Part shown: positions 34,976 to 46,129 of the stretch, piece after piece
Layout of the letters: the number at the start of each line of letters is the position of its first letter
Numbering within the stretch: position 1 is the first letter of the stretch
Assembly: GCA_021521415.1 (NCBI GenBank)
Contig: JAIQDT010000106.1
Location: 3,089,001-3,153,000, forward strand
Reading direction: 5' to 3'
Origin: Bidens hawaiensis
Taxonomy: Eukaryota; Streptophyta; Magnoliopsida; Asterales; Asteraceae
DNA: 64,000 bases
Notes under the pieces: generated by a model
Told to the model about the DNA's origin: nothing
The model's input: only the letters and a program-made list of their open reading frames with translations
The model's database searches: none
Made by a program: the position numbers and the translations under genes

Positions 34976-35599
34976 GTTTATGATATCAAATACCTTCACC
35001 ATAATGTTGTTCGCTCTGAAAATGGTCTGGTAACTCCTTAATGATGATTAGGGTCGTCAAAATATAATATAACTAAAACCCTAATCTTTCTCATATGTGG
35101 GACGAAACAATGTTTCAATTGCCCTTATTATTATTAAAATAATAATAATAATAATAATGTTAACAAACATGTAAAAGGACAATAACACCTCCGAGTTGAC
35201 ATTGAATTTAGATCGAGTTAATAATTTGGACGAAATTGGCAATGGTTGAAAAACATCAAGGGTCAAATTGCGAAAAAAAAAAATACTTTTGGACGAAATT
35301 CACAAATGTGACCAAACCTCAGGAACGATTTTGACATTTACTCATATAATAAAGAAAAAGTGAAAAAACATGTCTATTCCTGATTTAACGATTAAATTTA
35401 ACAGTATTAATAATTTAGATTTAATTGACAAAAATTACAAAACATGACATTCCTATATACAAAAAAATAAACTTTTCACGTTAAATTCGCATTTTGTTTT
35501 TTCTATTCTTCCTTTCTTTTTTTTTTCTTATAAAAACTCAAGAACACAAAACTCCTCTTATTCGTTTTCGTACAAACACAAGATCGTTAGGGTTTGGGG
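34976..35599. other. Upstream region of gene D
   Basis: AT-rich DNA with an (AAT)n run at about 35130-35157. No gene is recognised. Confidence 0.4.
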
Positions 35600-35685
35600 A
35601 TGACTCGTATCAACTGGTACTTAACAAACGCGTTTCTTTTTATGTGTTTAATAGATTGGGTTTTGCGATTCAAAAAGGGGTAGCG

Positions 35686-35733
35686 GCGCAGCTTGTTGCC
35701 CGCTTGCCTTCTGTTTCGATGTAATCCAAAAGG
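35686..35733. repeat. 47-bp segment shared with 53573-53622
   Basis: The stretch from GGGGTAG to TGTAATCCAA, including CGCAGCTTGTTGCCCGCTTG, recurs at 53573-53622 with one visible difference. The second copy sits inside the hAT element in intron 2 of gene B. Confidence 0.8.
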
Positions 35734-35847
35734 TCTTTAAAGATTATACTAAAATATTACATAAAAAAAATAATAATAATAATAAAAAAAAAATTAAACC
35801 ATTAAATTGATTGATTGATTTGGCAGTAGCTAACTGTGATTCGTTTT

Positions 35848-37412
35848 ATGTGCTTCAACAGTAAGAAGAAGGAGAAGAGCCAGGATGTAAGTCATCATCT
35901 TCATATTTTTGTCATCAAATAATATGTGAGATCTCATAATTGGGACATTAAAATGAGTTCTTAATCGGATCGATCCGAATATCCGAATAATTGTTCGAAT
36001 TATTTGGATATCTGTTTAATCCGTATAAATAATATGTTTTTAGTGATATTTTCCGGTTTGCTATATTTGTTACTATTAGACTATTATTTGAAGTCTGGAC
36101 TTTGAATTTGTGTTCAAGACTAGAGGTGCACAAACCGGTTTAAAACTCAAAACCGGTTCGGTTTGGTCAACAAAAGTCAAAACCGGTTTATGATTGGTTT
36201 CGGTTCGGGTTTCGACCTGTTTTGGCTGGTTTCGGTCCGGTTAACCGGTTTGGAACCAGTTTTGGTAGATTATTACAAACTGGTTCCAAACCTACGGTTT
36301 CGATCGGTTCCAAACCGGAATTAGGAACAAAGAATTTGGAAATTTTTTTTAGGTTTATTTCCTGATTATTTGGATAATTTTGGATTATTTGGATATTATC
36401 CGAATCCGATCTGAATTGAATTCGGATAGGAATATTCCTAATTCGGATAAGATCAGATTTTGGATAGGGTACTAAAATTTCAAATCCAAACCAAATAATC
36501 TGTTATCCGATCCAATAAACACCCCTACCGGCATCTAAACTGCATAATGTGGCATCAAATCACTACTTTTGTTCTGTTTTATGTTCTTCCAAATAGACTT
36601 CTTACTGACAATGTAATTGTTACAACTATATTGAGCAGCTAGTGGACATGTTTGGCAGGATGCATCTTACATGACCCGGATTTCGAATTCCGAGGAAGAC
36701 AAAGAAGAAGGTTAATAAGAACACTGTTATCAATAATATTGTTCTCTAGGCTGCATATATTTAGGAATGAATGTTATGATTGTATTCTGTTTACAGGGCA
36801 AGATACTTACACGGATATTCGATATTGAGAAGAAGGCAGCATTAGCTAATAAGAAAAGGCTTGTAAGAACAACATTATCATTATATAATATTTATTTTCA
36901 TCATATATTCTGTTTTAATCATTCTCTTTAAAGTTAAAGCATATGTTATAATTGTAATTTGTTTACAGGAAAAGTTGGCTGAGAAAATCGCTTCTCGCCC
37001 TCAAGGTAATGTTGACATATGTTCTTTAATGCTTGCTGCAAGATGGAATGATTAACTAACTTTTTTTTTAATTTAATAGAGTTTCCACCCCGAACTCCGC
37101 TTGCTTTATATGAGTCGGTTAAAGAAGCGGTTGAAATCATGAATCGTCCTGAGTGGCCCAATGACGGAGATGATCTAACTCATCTCGAATTAGCTGAGCA
37201 TAAAATTGGCGTGGATTGTCGGTTCTTCAGGTATGTTTTGCCACCTGGGTGGATATAGTATGTTTCTTTCTCTTTTTAAATAAAGTCCATCTGCATCACA
37301 TCAATCTTTCTTATTATTTAATGAATTTCGCAGTGAACGAGAGAATGCCAAATCCCTTATCGCCGGCTATGAAACGGTTTTCACTGAGGACGATTATATA
37401 TACATCAAATAG
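35848..37412 (+). CDS. Small unrecognised protein, family member D
   Basis: Five exons join in frame: 35848-35886, 36797-36862, 36969-37005, 37080-37257 and 37334-37412, giving about 132 residues and ending YIYIK. The last two exons align codon for codon with those of the three minus-strand paralogues (178 and 79 bp), including PPRTPLALYESVKEAVEIM, PGWIYERENAKSLIAGYE and the TA|GTATGTT donor. The N-terminal half is Lys/Glu-rich. No known domain is recognised. The start is uncertain: an ATG at 35600 begins MTRINWYL, which resembles the MARKVLKYL first exon of A and B and could splice in the same phase to a T-AAG acceptor at 35862. An optional exon may lie at 36659-36709. It is the only copy without a visible disabling change in the shared exons. 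Confidence 0.6.
36121..36535. repeat. MITE cluster in intron of gene D
   Basis: 36121-36330 starts TAGAGGTGCACAAACCGG, like the complete element at 52293. 36350-36530 is rich in TTGGATATTATCCGAAT motifs and ends AACACCCCTA. Similar CCGAATATCC motifs occur before 36121, so one element may be inserted in another. Confidence 0.55.
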
Positions 37413-39279
37413 TTTCATATAATGTTTTGGTATGCGTAGAAGTGGAATGGTTACGTGTTAGCCATCTATAAATATCCTAATTATACCGGAGACTATGACA
37501 GACTAATATAATTATAAATCGTAGTAATTCTGGCCGGTTGTTTTTCATCACAATTACTATGCAATTACCTACATTTTAAGTCTATAACGATACGCATTTC
37601 GCTTAAACTCTCGTTAGAGTTATAAATAGCTTTACTTATATTAGGCGAAATAAAAACAACTTTAAAAAATATAAGAGAAAAAGGTAAAATGCTAAATGCA
37701 ATATTTTTAAGTTTTGTTTCAGTAACAAATAAAGTTTGGAAAAAGGAATTTTAAATCATGGGCTAGTATTCAGATATTAATTGATAATACGTATGCATTG
37801 TGAAAATCAATATAAACAGTTGACATCGATCTCGATTATTGAAGATACTGGTTCCAAATGCTTTTATAGAAAACGTATATATGTTATATGCAATCCAACA
37901 AACGTTCAAAGTCCTTTATATTCATTATAACCAAGGGCGTGCACGCAAATGCGGCGTCTTCTTTGAGGTTCAGAAGTCCTATACAACTAGTAAAAGTGGG
38001 CCCTTAAAATTGTTACACGTGCTACAAACTTAAAAAAAATGAGGGACTACAAAAGGGAGGAAAAGTGAGCCAAAAATATGAAGTTTTTCTCTCCTATATA
38101 TATTCTTTTGTATCTTATTATATGATATATCAATAATATAAACACTTGTTACCCATAATATTTTGCTATTAGGTTGGTCAGGACGAACACTCTCTTTTCT
38201 TTGTCAAATTCCGTCACCAGTTATAGGTTTTTCGTTGTTTGGTGATGATGATGCACACTTATACTTATTTCTTTACACACAAAAGTTTAAGTCGCAAGCT
38301 CTCATTTGATTTTATTGACTTTTGTAACTTCTGCTACAAATAAAAGAATTGGGATTTTTTTAACATTTATCGATATCAATCTTTATTTAAGGCTAAAATA
38401 ATGACAAAATCATGCCTAAAATTTAATGCGTCATTTGTAAAAGTTGGAAACATTGAAATATTGTACATTTAATACTAGCTAGTAACATTTGCAAGCCGAA
38501 ATCAAATTATATTACTTTCAAATATTCGCAAATTTAAGTTCAAATGTGTCGGTTTTGATTACCATTAATACTCGTATGCTTGGAATATGTAATTTTTCTT
38601 TCGTCTGTCATCAACTTTTCTTTTGTCAATTAAGCGCGTCCTTCACATCAGCCACATGGCTCGTCCGTTATACGCCCACCATGTCATGTCTTGTTCGTTT
38701 ATTTCATTTAGATATCTATTTTAGTTGTATTCTTAAAATTAGGAACAAACTAACTTCTTCACTTTACCCGTTTTCTCGTTACCATCTACCTGAGTAATCA
38801 CATCCCCTTTTTCTCTATTATGTTTTGGGGGCATTATGCGTACTAAAATATTGATATTTCATTATTATAATCAAATACAAATCCATTATTTGCATGGTTC
38901 TGATATTGCTCTATTAATTGTTGTTAAACCTATCAGCGTGCCCTTCACGTGAGGGACAGTTTTGTCCTTTTTTTCTTTCCCCCCAAATACAGCCCAACCC
39001 TCACGTGAGGGGCTTGCGAATTTGGATTGGGGTTTATTTGGGGAGAAAAAAGACAAAACTACCCCTCATGTGTGGATCACACATATGGGTTTAATGAGTA
39101 GACTTAACGAGGTTAATTAATTCGGGTTTAATTGCAAGTGAAATGAAAACATATGGACGAAAATCACAAATTTAAACCTATTTAACTAAAACCGTAGATT
39201 TAAACAAACCACGGGAACAAAAATCTCAGTTTACTCTAGAAACTAAAACATTAAAAAGTAATAACAATTGTTACATTTT
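37413..39279. other. Intergenic; inverted repeat near 38940-39080
   Basis: AT-rich sequence without a supported gene. CCTTCACGTGAGGGACAGTT (about 38941) and AAACTACCCCTCATGTGTGG (about 39056) are the arms of an imperfect inverted repeat around a pyrimidine-rich centre. Confidence 0.4.
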
Positions 39280-39995
39280 CATTTGACATGCTACTATTAA
39301 TGGAAAATGTAACTTTCTTTTTCCTTTCATTTCCTTTCAATTATTTTCATGTTGGAAGGAAACTTTTTACCCAGTAAAACCTCACATTTCTCCTCTCATT
39401 CCTTTTCTTTCTCCTCTTAAATGAAAATTAGGAGCACAAGATTTTAACTTTCCATTTGTTTCTTTCTAAAAAATATTTAGAAAAACACTCACTTATATCT
39501 TTCTATTCATTTCTTTTCCTTTCTCTCCTTAAGAAAAGGACCTTTTCTTTTCATTTTCACTTCCTTTCATTTCTCCCTTTACTTTTCTTTTCTTTCCTTC
39601 CATTTATTTTCAATTTGAAAAGAAAGTAAGCCCTCTCATTTTTCACTATTGTGTTCCCGAGTTTCACTCAATGGAGAAATGGCAAGGAAATAGATGGAAA
39701 GATTGAGATGCTTGTATTCCCGAGTTTCAATTAATAAAAGAAGATACATAAAGAGTAAAATGAAGATGATTGGTTTCTTCTCAATTTAAAAAGAATTTAA
39801 AGAAAATTACTTATGAGAAGAAAGAAAAGTGAGGGAGAAAGGAAAAAAAAAACCCTTCATTTTCTTTCTTTCTCTTTTATTGTTAAGTATTAAGACTCGG
39901 GATTTAAAAAGAATTTAACGGAAATAAATTATGAGAAGAAAGAAAAGAGAGGGAGAGAAAAAAACCCTCCATTTTCTTTCCTTTCTCTCTTATTA
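39280..39995. repeat. Alternating polypyrimidine/polypurine tract
   Basis: Long CTTTTCTTTCC-type runs (39300-39610) are followed by GAAGAAAGAAAAG-type runs (39770-39970). AAGAAAGAAAAG plus GAGGGAGA occurs twice, near 39820 and 39940, so the purine part is a local duplication. Low complexity. Confidence 0.6.
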
Positions 39996-40259
39996 TTGAG
40001 TAGACAGAATTACAGAAATTGTCTTTTATCTTTACTTCAAATTTCACTCGTGGTCTTGTATCTTCCAACTTGATCTGTTTTATCTTTTACGTTTATAAAT
40101 TCAACAGCGTTTGTCCTTTAGCCCTAACCCAGTTAGTTTTTTCGTTAAGTCAAGTCATGTGCCTTGCACATGAGGGTAAATTGGTCATTTTACCTATTAA
40201 ATTAAAAAAAATATTTTAATAATAAACAAAAACAATAAAAAACAATTAATATATATTTA

Positions 40260-40862
40260 TATTCTCTCTCCCCCTTCTTCTTCTTCTTCCTCCATAGCCA
40301 CCACCAAGCTTTCCGGCGGCCACCACCAAGCTCTCCAACAGCCACCGTCGGCGTCTTCTCCGACAAAGAAAACCCTCACCCCTTTATAAAATAAATATAA
40401 ACCTCACACACTAACTCTACCAACACCACACACTACCAACACTCACTGTCCACCACCACCACCCATCGTTCGCCACCACCACCCACCCGCCATCCGTCAT
40501 CACCACCGTCCAGCACCACCACCACCCATCGTTTGCCACCTTTACCGTCCACCCCCCCACCACCCACCGTCTGCCATTACCATCGTCCACCACCCACCAC
40601 TACCGTCCGTCACCACCACCCACCGTCCGCCACCACCACCGTCCAACACACCACCACCGTCGTCAACCACCCACCGTGCGCCACCACCATCGTCCACCAC
40701 CACCACCACTGTCCACCACTGCCTTTTACCACACCAACCACCACTACCGCCACCATTCATCACCACCGTCCGCCATCACCACTACTATCACCATCCAGCA
40801 GCTCCACCACCCACTACCACAGTTTGTAAACCACCACAGTTTGTAAACCACCACCAGTTTAT
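40260..40862. repeat. CCACCAC-rich low-complexity region
   Basis: (CCACCAC)n with interspersed CGTCC and CGCCA spans 40430-40860, after a CTTCTT run. The open frames on both strands encode only His/Pro/Thr or Gly/Val runs and are artefacts. Confidence 0.8.
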
Positions 40863-41287
40863 TTTAACAATCTATAGACAGACGTTACAAAACAAATAGT
40901 CTTCTTCTTGCAGACTGTAGAGGTTTGGTCCACCTATTTTTCTACAGATGTCTGCAAATATGATCTGCAGACATTTTAACTCTGGAAAAACAAACAACAC
41001 CTTAGTTATATACGAGTTCTAACATCATTTTCATTTTAAGTTTTAACTTTCCTTCAACTATATAGTGTTTAAATGCATTAAATATTTTGTTTAAATGCAT
41101 TGGACATATCTCCTTTCGCACATTCCTATGTTACAACTTACAACTATGTATCTAAACTAACATATTATTGCAAAGGTATGTGATTAGTTCAACATGTATA
41201 CCACTCAAGCAGGTGATCAACCTATGTAATTAACAAACTATATCTAGTTTCCTACTGTTTCAATGTTATTTACAAATTTGTATATAT
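40863..41287. other. Upstream of thioesterase pseudogene
   Basis: AT-rich sequence; no gene seen. It would hold the promoter and 5' UTR of the thioesterase. Confidence 0.3.
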
Positions 41288-41772
41288 ATGATGAGTAGTG
41301 ATCGAGTTTTTAGGCCGCGTGCCTTTGCTTCAGAGGCTCCCGAGCTCGTCTCTTCGAAGAATCGCACAAGTTGTCACTGTTAAACATTATGGTAACACAC
41401 AAGTGGTATCATTTTTTTATTTTTTATTTTTTATTTTGATAAATTTGAATTATATTGGCATAAGTTAATATTTAGCAACTAATGCTTACTTTTGAAGATC
41501 TTCAAGAGTATGCTTTTCACGAAGGAGAGTTTGGGAATGGAATATACTTCATATGCGAAGGCGAGGTAACTTTGATGTTGTGTAACATAACATGTGATTT
41601 CATATTTTACAATTTTTTGATGTATATTTGATTTTGAAATATATTTTTATACTAGTATGATTAAGTTTAACTAAATCCTGCAGGCGGAGGTCTCCGGCTA
41701 TTTTCATGCAGACAAGCTTAACCATTCAGAGTTCCAACTTAAGCGTTATGACTACTTTGGCAATGGTGAAAG

Positions 41773-42277
41773 TAGGGGTGGCAAATGTGACCCATTGGGT
41801 TGAATGAGTTGTAATAAAATGTATATAATGGGTCAGAATGGGTCAAACTAAAAAAAGAAAAGGATTGAAATTGGTCAAAACAGGTTGACATTTTTTTTAT
41901 GGAACTAGCAAAATGGAGGAAACTGTTTAGTTTTTTTACTTTTTTAGTTTTTGATTTATATTTCGAGTTATGATTTTTTAATTATTTTTTTCGAATTTTT
42001 TAATGAGAGGTTTTTGAAATGGTCAAAATGGGTTGAATTTCGGAAACCCCTCATTAAAAAATTCAGAAAAAATAATTAAAAAATCATAACTCGAAATATA
42101 AATAAAAAACTAAAATAGTAAAAAAGCTAAAAAGTTTCCTTTGTTTTTCTCGTTCCATTAAAAAAAAAACTCAAGAAATGTCAACCCGCTTTTCTTTTTT
42201 AGTTTGACTCATTCTGACCCATTATATACATTTTATTACAACCTATTCAACCCAATGGGTCACATTTGCCACCCTTA
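41773..42277. mobile_element. Foldback hAT-type element in intron 3 of the thioesterase
   Basis: Two inverted arms of about 240 bp start TAGGGGTGGCAAATGTGACC and end GGTCACATTTGCCACCCTTA, so the whole can fold into one hairpin. The flanks GGTGAAAG and GATGTAAG match at 6 of 8 positions. It begins 7 bp after the exon 3 donor. Confidence 0.85.
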
Positions 42278-43205
42278 GATGTAAGCCACATATTTCATGA
42301 TAATATTCCAAGCCATTGTAAACATTACTAAACTGATTCCTTGTATTGCAGGCTCAGTGCAGCGAGCAGACGTCGCTGCACTGACTAAGGTACTTTGGTA
42401 ATTCTTGTTTTAACAAATTCTTATGGAAAGTATTATCTCGAGGCTTCTGATACTCCTTATGTTGTCACAGCTGACCTGCTTACTGTTGCCACATGAGCAT
42501 TGCAGTTTGCTGCAGTCACAATCCATCTGGAGTGCGGAACAAACACTTGAAGCGTGTGCACTTGTCGAAAGAATATTGCATCTTGACTCTATAGAAGTAT
42601 GTTTAGCTTATTGCTGTGTGTGTGTGTATATATATATGTTTGTAAATAAAAATAAATTATATGTGTTCTGATTTTTATAAAGGTTGACATATTTAAAGGA
42701 GTCACATTACCTGATGCTCCACATAATGGGAAACTGTTTGGAGGACAGTTCATTGGACAAGCATTAGCTGCAGCATCGAAAACCGTTGACTCGCTTAAGA
42801 TTGTTCATAGTTTACATGCTTACTTTCTTCTTGTTGGTGATCTTGAAAGTAAGTTATACTATTCACCGTGTTTCGATTATGGGAAACTCTTTTTTATCGA
42901 AAAACAATTTTGTAGTTCCAATTATATATCATGTTCATCGCGTACGCGATGGAAATGGTTTTGCTACACGAAGGGTAGATGCGATACAGAACGGAAGCGT
43001 GGTCTTCACAATGACTGCATCATTTCAGGTACTTTTTGCTGTTTATTTTTTATGTGTTGATGGTTTCAGAGGTTTTGATTCAATTTTTTCTTCTTTGTTA
43101 TTTTACAGAAAGAAGTAGTAGGGTTTGATCACCAGTTGCCGTCAATGCGCGCTGTCCCTGATCCCGAATCAGTACAAGAACTTTATAATGTTGTCCTAGT
43201 AAAAT

Positions 43206-43655
43206 TATGGGTGTGCAAGAAACCGAAGAAACCGATCCGAAACCGAAAAAAACCGAACGGAAACAAAATCCGACGGTTTGGTTTTATGATTTTGTAAAAA
43301 CCAAACTAATGGTTCGGTTTTGGTTTTGCATGCATTAAAAACCGAAAAAACCGAACTAAATTCCTAATATTTTTTTTTATATTTTATATTAAGTAATTTA
43401 TAAGAATTTAATAAATATGCAACTCAAATATTTTTGGTCAAATGCATAATAGTCTATTATTTTACAATTAAAAAAATTATTTATATCTAAATTCATTATT
43501 TTTTGCCAACTTTTTTTTGGCCTAAAATTTTCAAGCTCAAATGACAAAAACCAAAAAAACTGAAACTGAACCGAAACCGAACGGTTTCAAAAACTCCAAA
43601 AACTGAAGTTTTGGTTTTCGGTTTGGTTTTAGCCGAAAACCACACCGAACAGCAC
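43206..43655. mobile_element. AACCGAA-rich MITE in intron 8 of the thioesterase
   Basis: Left part has GGGTGTGCAAGAAACCGAAG and right part CGAACAGCACC, with many CCGAAACCGAA and GGTTTTCGGTTT motifs around an AT-rich centre. Ends are approximate and no TSD was fixed. Confidence 0.6.
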
Positions 43656-44033
43656 CATGCACTTAATTATCTTCTAGAGGCAGTAACATTATCTACTTTG
43701 CTAAATTGACACCTTTTATATTCCGGTTAACTCTATGTTTGCAGCTTATATCAATGGAGGATAAGCACGAGGCCCGTCTTACTAATCCTCGCCTTCCCAG
43801 GTAGACTCCATATTTTCTTAACATTACATTATTGGCCATATCTTTTGTAACAGCTGTATATATTGTTACATGTATAGGACATATCATAACGAAGTTGTCA
43901 CAAAAAATAATATTCCTTCGCCTGTTGAGATAAGGCTTTGTGAGCCTTATAACGCAGCCAACTACGATAAACGTCCTGCGAGGTCAATCATTGTTCATGG
44001 AAGCATGAAGCATCTACTTAAAACACTTGTATA

Positions 44034-44035
<2 letters not shown>

Positions 44036-44066
<31 letters not shown>
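44036..44066. repeat. (ATT)n microsatellite
   Basis: About ten ATT units directly before the exon 11 acceptor of the thioesterase. Confidence 0.9.
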
Positions 44067-44935
44067 TACAGTTTGAGGTATTGGTTTAAAGCGAAAGGAA
44101 AACTTTCTGATGATGAGGCTTTGCATAGGTGAGTTTTGAATCATGTTTAATACATTCAGTATGCAAAAAACTCAAATTTTATGCCATTTTATCTTAAAAG
44201 TTAAATTGTATTTTAGTAATGTAAGTTTAATTTCAGTGTTATTTATGATAATGTGTTGCAGATGCATTGCAGCATACACTTCAGATCATATAGCAGTAAA
44301 TGTTAGTTTAATTCCTCATCGCCGTAAAGGCTTGAAGATTTCTTCTGCTAGCTTAAATCACTCGTAAGTATACAAGTTTACATAAATAATTAAAATATTT
44401 AAGATATGATTAAAATTCTATATCATTACAATAATCATGCAACCTTTTAAATATAAAGTATTTGGCCTATTAACTTGTTATTAATTTTTCACAATTAATA
44501 ATATTGATCCCGTCTCAAGGATGTGGTGTCACTGACGTATTAGAGCTGACGAGTGGTTGTTGTTTTCGGTAAGTGCCATTAAGAACTCAGGTTTATTGAT
44601 TGTTTCTTACATTTGCTATTTGATTTAAAATATTAATCATTGTTTTACAGATATGGAGTCCTACTGCATACAATGCTCGTGGACTAGTTATCGGACAAAT
44701 GTTTAACAGAAAAGGAGAGGTATGTCGCTATGCGTACATCTTTTTCCGGAAACACTATAAAACACATTGATTTTAAAGTTAACAAAATTGTCATTTTGAC
44801 CTCAAAAGCCATAGATAAATCAGTTGACTTTCAAATAGTAACATTATTAATGTATCTATGTTTGGTATCCAGCTTGTGGCATCTATAACTCAAGAGGGGT
44901 TGATAAGGAAAGCAAGAACACCATCGAAGCTGTAA

Positions 44936-46047
44936 ACTTACATTTTCGGGCTCTTAATGGTGCATATTGAAAGTCTGTCTAGTTTTTATTACATCAACTA
45001 TAGTTTATACATATAATTTAGACACTTTGGTAGAAAGTAGAAACCAATTGTCATGAAAAATTTATTATATAAAAAAAACAAATATTAATGAGCTCAGAAG
45101 AGCCTGTTTTACCTATAGGTTAAACAGGTTGATCTGATGAACCCAAATCGATAACAAAACAAAAAAGGAACGAAATACCCAACTTTGATAGGAACTGTAT
45201 AGATAGAGGAGCATCAAGCACCGAACTTAAAGACACAATCGAAAACTTCTATGTTACGGTATAAGTCATTCTTGAATAGTATGATCAGGGGTCTTTTGTA
45301 ATAGTCAAGGTGTATGAAAACGACGACCAAAATGAGCAAGACAGATCGATTAGTAGGATAATCCTTGTTCACACTATTCAAGAATTACACTATAGTCCCT
45401 ACGCTATTTATTACCGTAACAATGAATTCTGTTATGCCAAGTCTAGCCTTTCACGTTTCACTATCGAAAAAAAAAAGTATAAAAATCGGCCCACATGCTA
45501 TATCCTTTTATTATGGAGTCTAGACGCAATGCGTGGAGGTGGCTACAAAGATGGTGATGTAGGTTGTGACGACGTCAGAAGAGGTGGTGGTGGAGACAAG
45601 TAATGAATAATGATTGTGGGTGGTGCTAACATAATTGTACCCACATTAAGTTTCACGCATTTATAAGAGTGGCTTGCCTTAACCCATTGTCTACTTTTAA
45701 GTCAAACCACATGGCATTGTTGCCTTTTAGTCATGATTTCGAGTTTGCACATAAATAATCCAGACACGAGACTTGATAAAATTTATTCATACAAATTTGA
45801 TAAAAGCAGCATACCAGTAATGAATAATAGCGCTTATGTAGTAACAATCCACATTCCAAATATTCATTTTATCGAAACAGTTTTCCGTTAACAGAAATAT
45901 TTAATGTAGTCGTTTTCTTGTAGTTCGACAATTTACACATTAAAAAAACTCAGTTTTTCTGGAGATGAAACGTTTTATTTCGCCAAGTGTATTATGTATA
46001 GTAGTAATAAACTCCAAAATAAGATTAAAGCGTATATTAAAAATGTC
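44936..46047. other. Intergenic; 45713-46047 is duplicated near 61230-61766
   Basis: The block starting GTTGCCTTTTAGTCATGA at about 45718 recurs at about 61228, and the AATTTATTCATACAAATTTGAT-like stretch recurs near 61358. Both blocks end at a tRNA-Cys gene. The open frame at 45310-45603 has no recognised product. Confidence 0.45.
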
Positions 46048-46119
46048 AAGGCCCAACCGGGTTTGAACCGGTGACCTATTGATCTGCAGTCAATTGCTCT
46101 ACCAATGAGCTATGGACCC
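46048..46119 (-). tRNA. tRNA-Cys (anticodon GCA)
   Basis: On the minus strand the 72-nt cloverleaf starts GGGTCCATAGCTC. It has a D-stem GCTC/GAGC, anticodon stem ATTGA/TCAAT around CTGCAGA (anticodon GCA) and a T-arm CCGGTTCAAACCCGG. The acceptor stem pairs GGGTCCA with TGGGCCT, leaving one terminal G-T pair. There is no intron and no encoded CCA, as usual for a plant nuclear tRNA gene. It looks functional. Confidence 0.93.
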
Positions 46120-46129
46120 CTTTTTTTCT

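Larger units (their letters stand above)
41298..44935 (+). pseudogene. Peroxisomal acyl-CoA thioesterase (TesB/ACOT8 type with cyclic-nucleotide-binding domain), disabled
   Basis: Fifteen exons can be followed with matching phases: 41298-41391, 41498-41565, 41684-41765, 42352-42389, 42471-42596, 42683-42848, 42916-43028, 43109-43171, 43745-43800, 43878-43982, 44072-44128, 44262-44363, 44520-44568, 44651-44719 and 44873-44935, 417 codons including the stop. Exons 1-3 encode a cyclic-nucleotide-binding-like domain (VIEFLGRVPLLQRLPSSSL, YFICEGE). Then come two hotdog domains with TLPDAPHNGKLFGGQFIGQA and RYWFKAKGKLSDDEALHR, and a C-terminal SKL peroxisome signal. The family hydrolyses fatty acyl-CoA in peroxisomes. 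Disabling changes: the upstream ATGs (41288, 41291) are out of frame with exon 1, TGA at 44533-44535 replaces an Arg codon, and ASLNHS has Asn where TesB has catalytic Asp204. Splice sites are all intact, so decay is recent or the message persists. Confidence 0.88.

Noticed and set aside
40533..40829. 98-codon frame, Pro/His/Thr-rich, and its Gly/Val-rich shadow
   Set aside because: It is a CCACCAC low-complexity tract that stays open by composition alone.
44533..44535. TGA in the thioesterase as a selenocysteine codon
   Set aside because: Flowering plants lack the selenocysteine system, and the family has Arg here, one C-to-T change from TGA.
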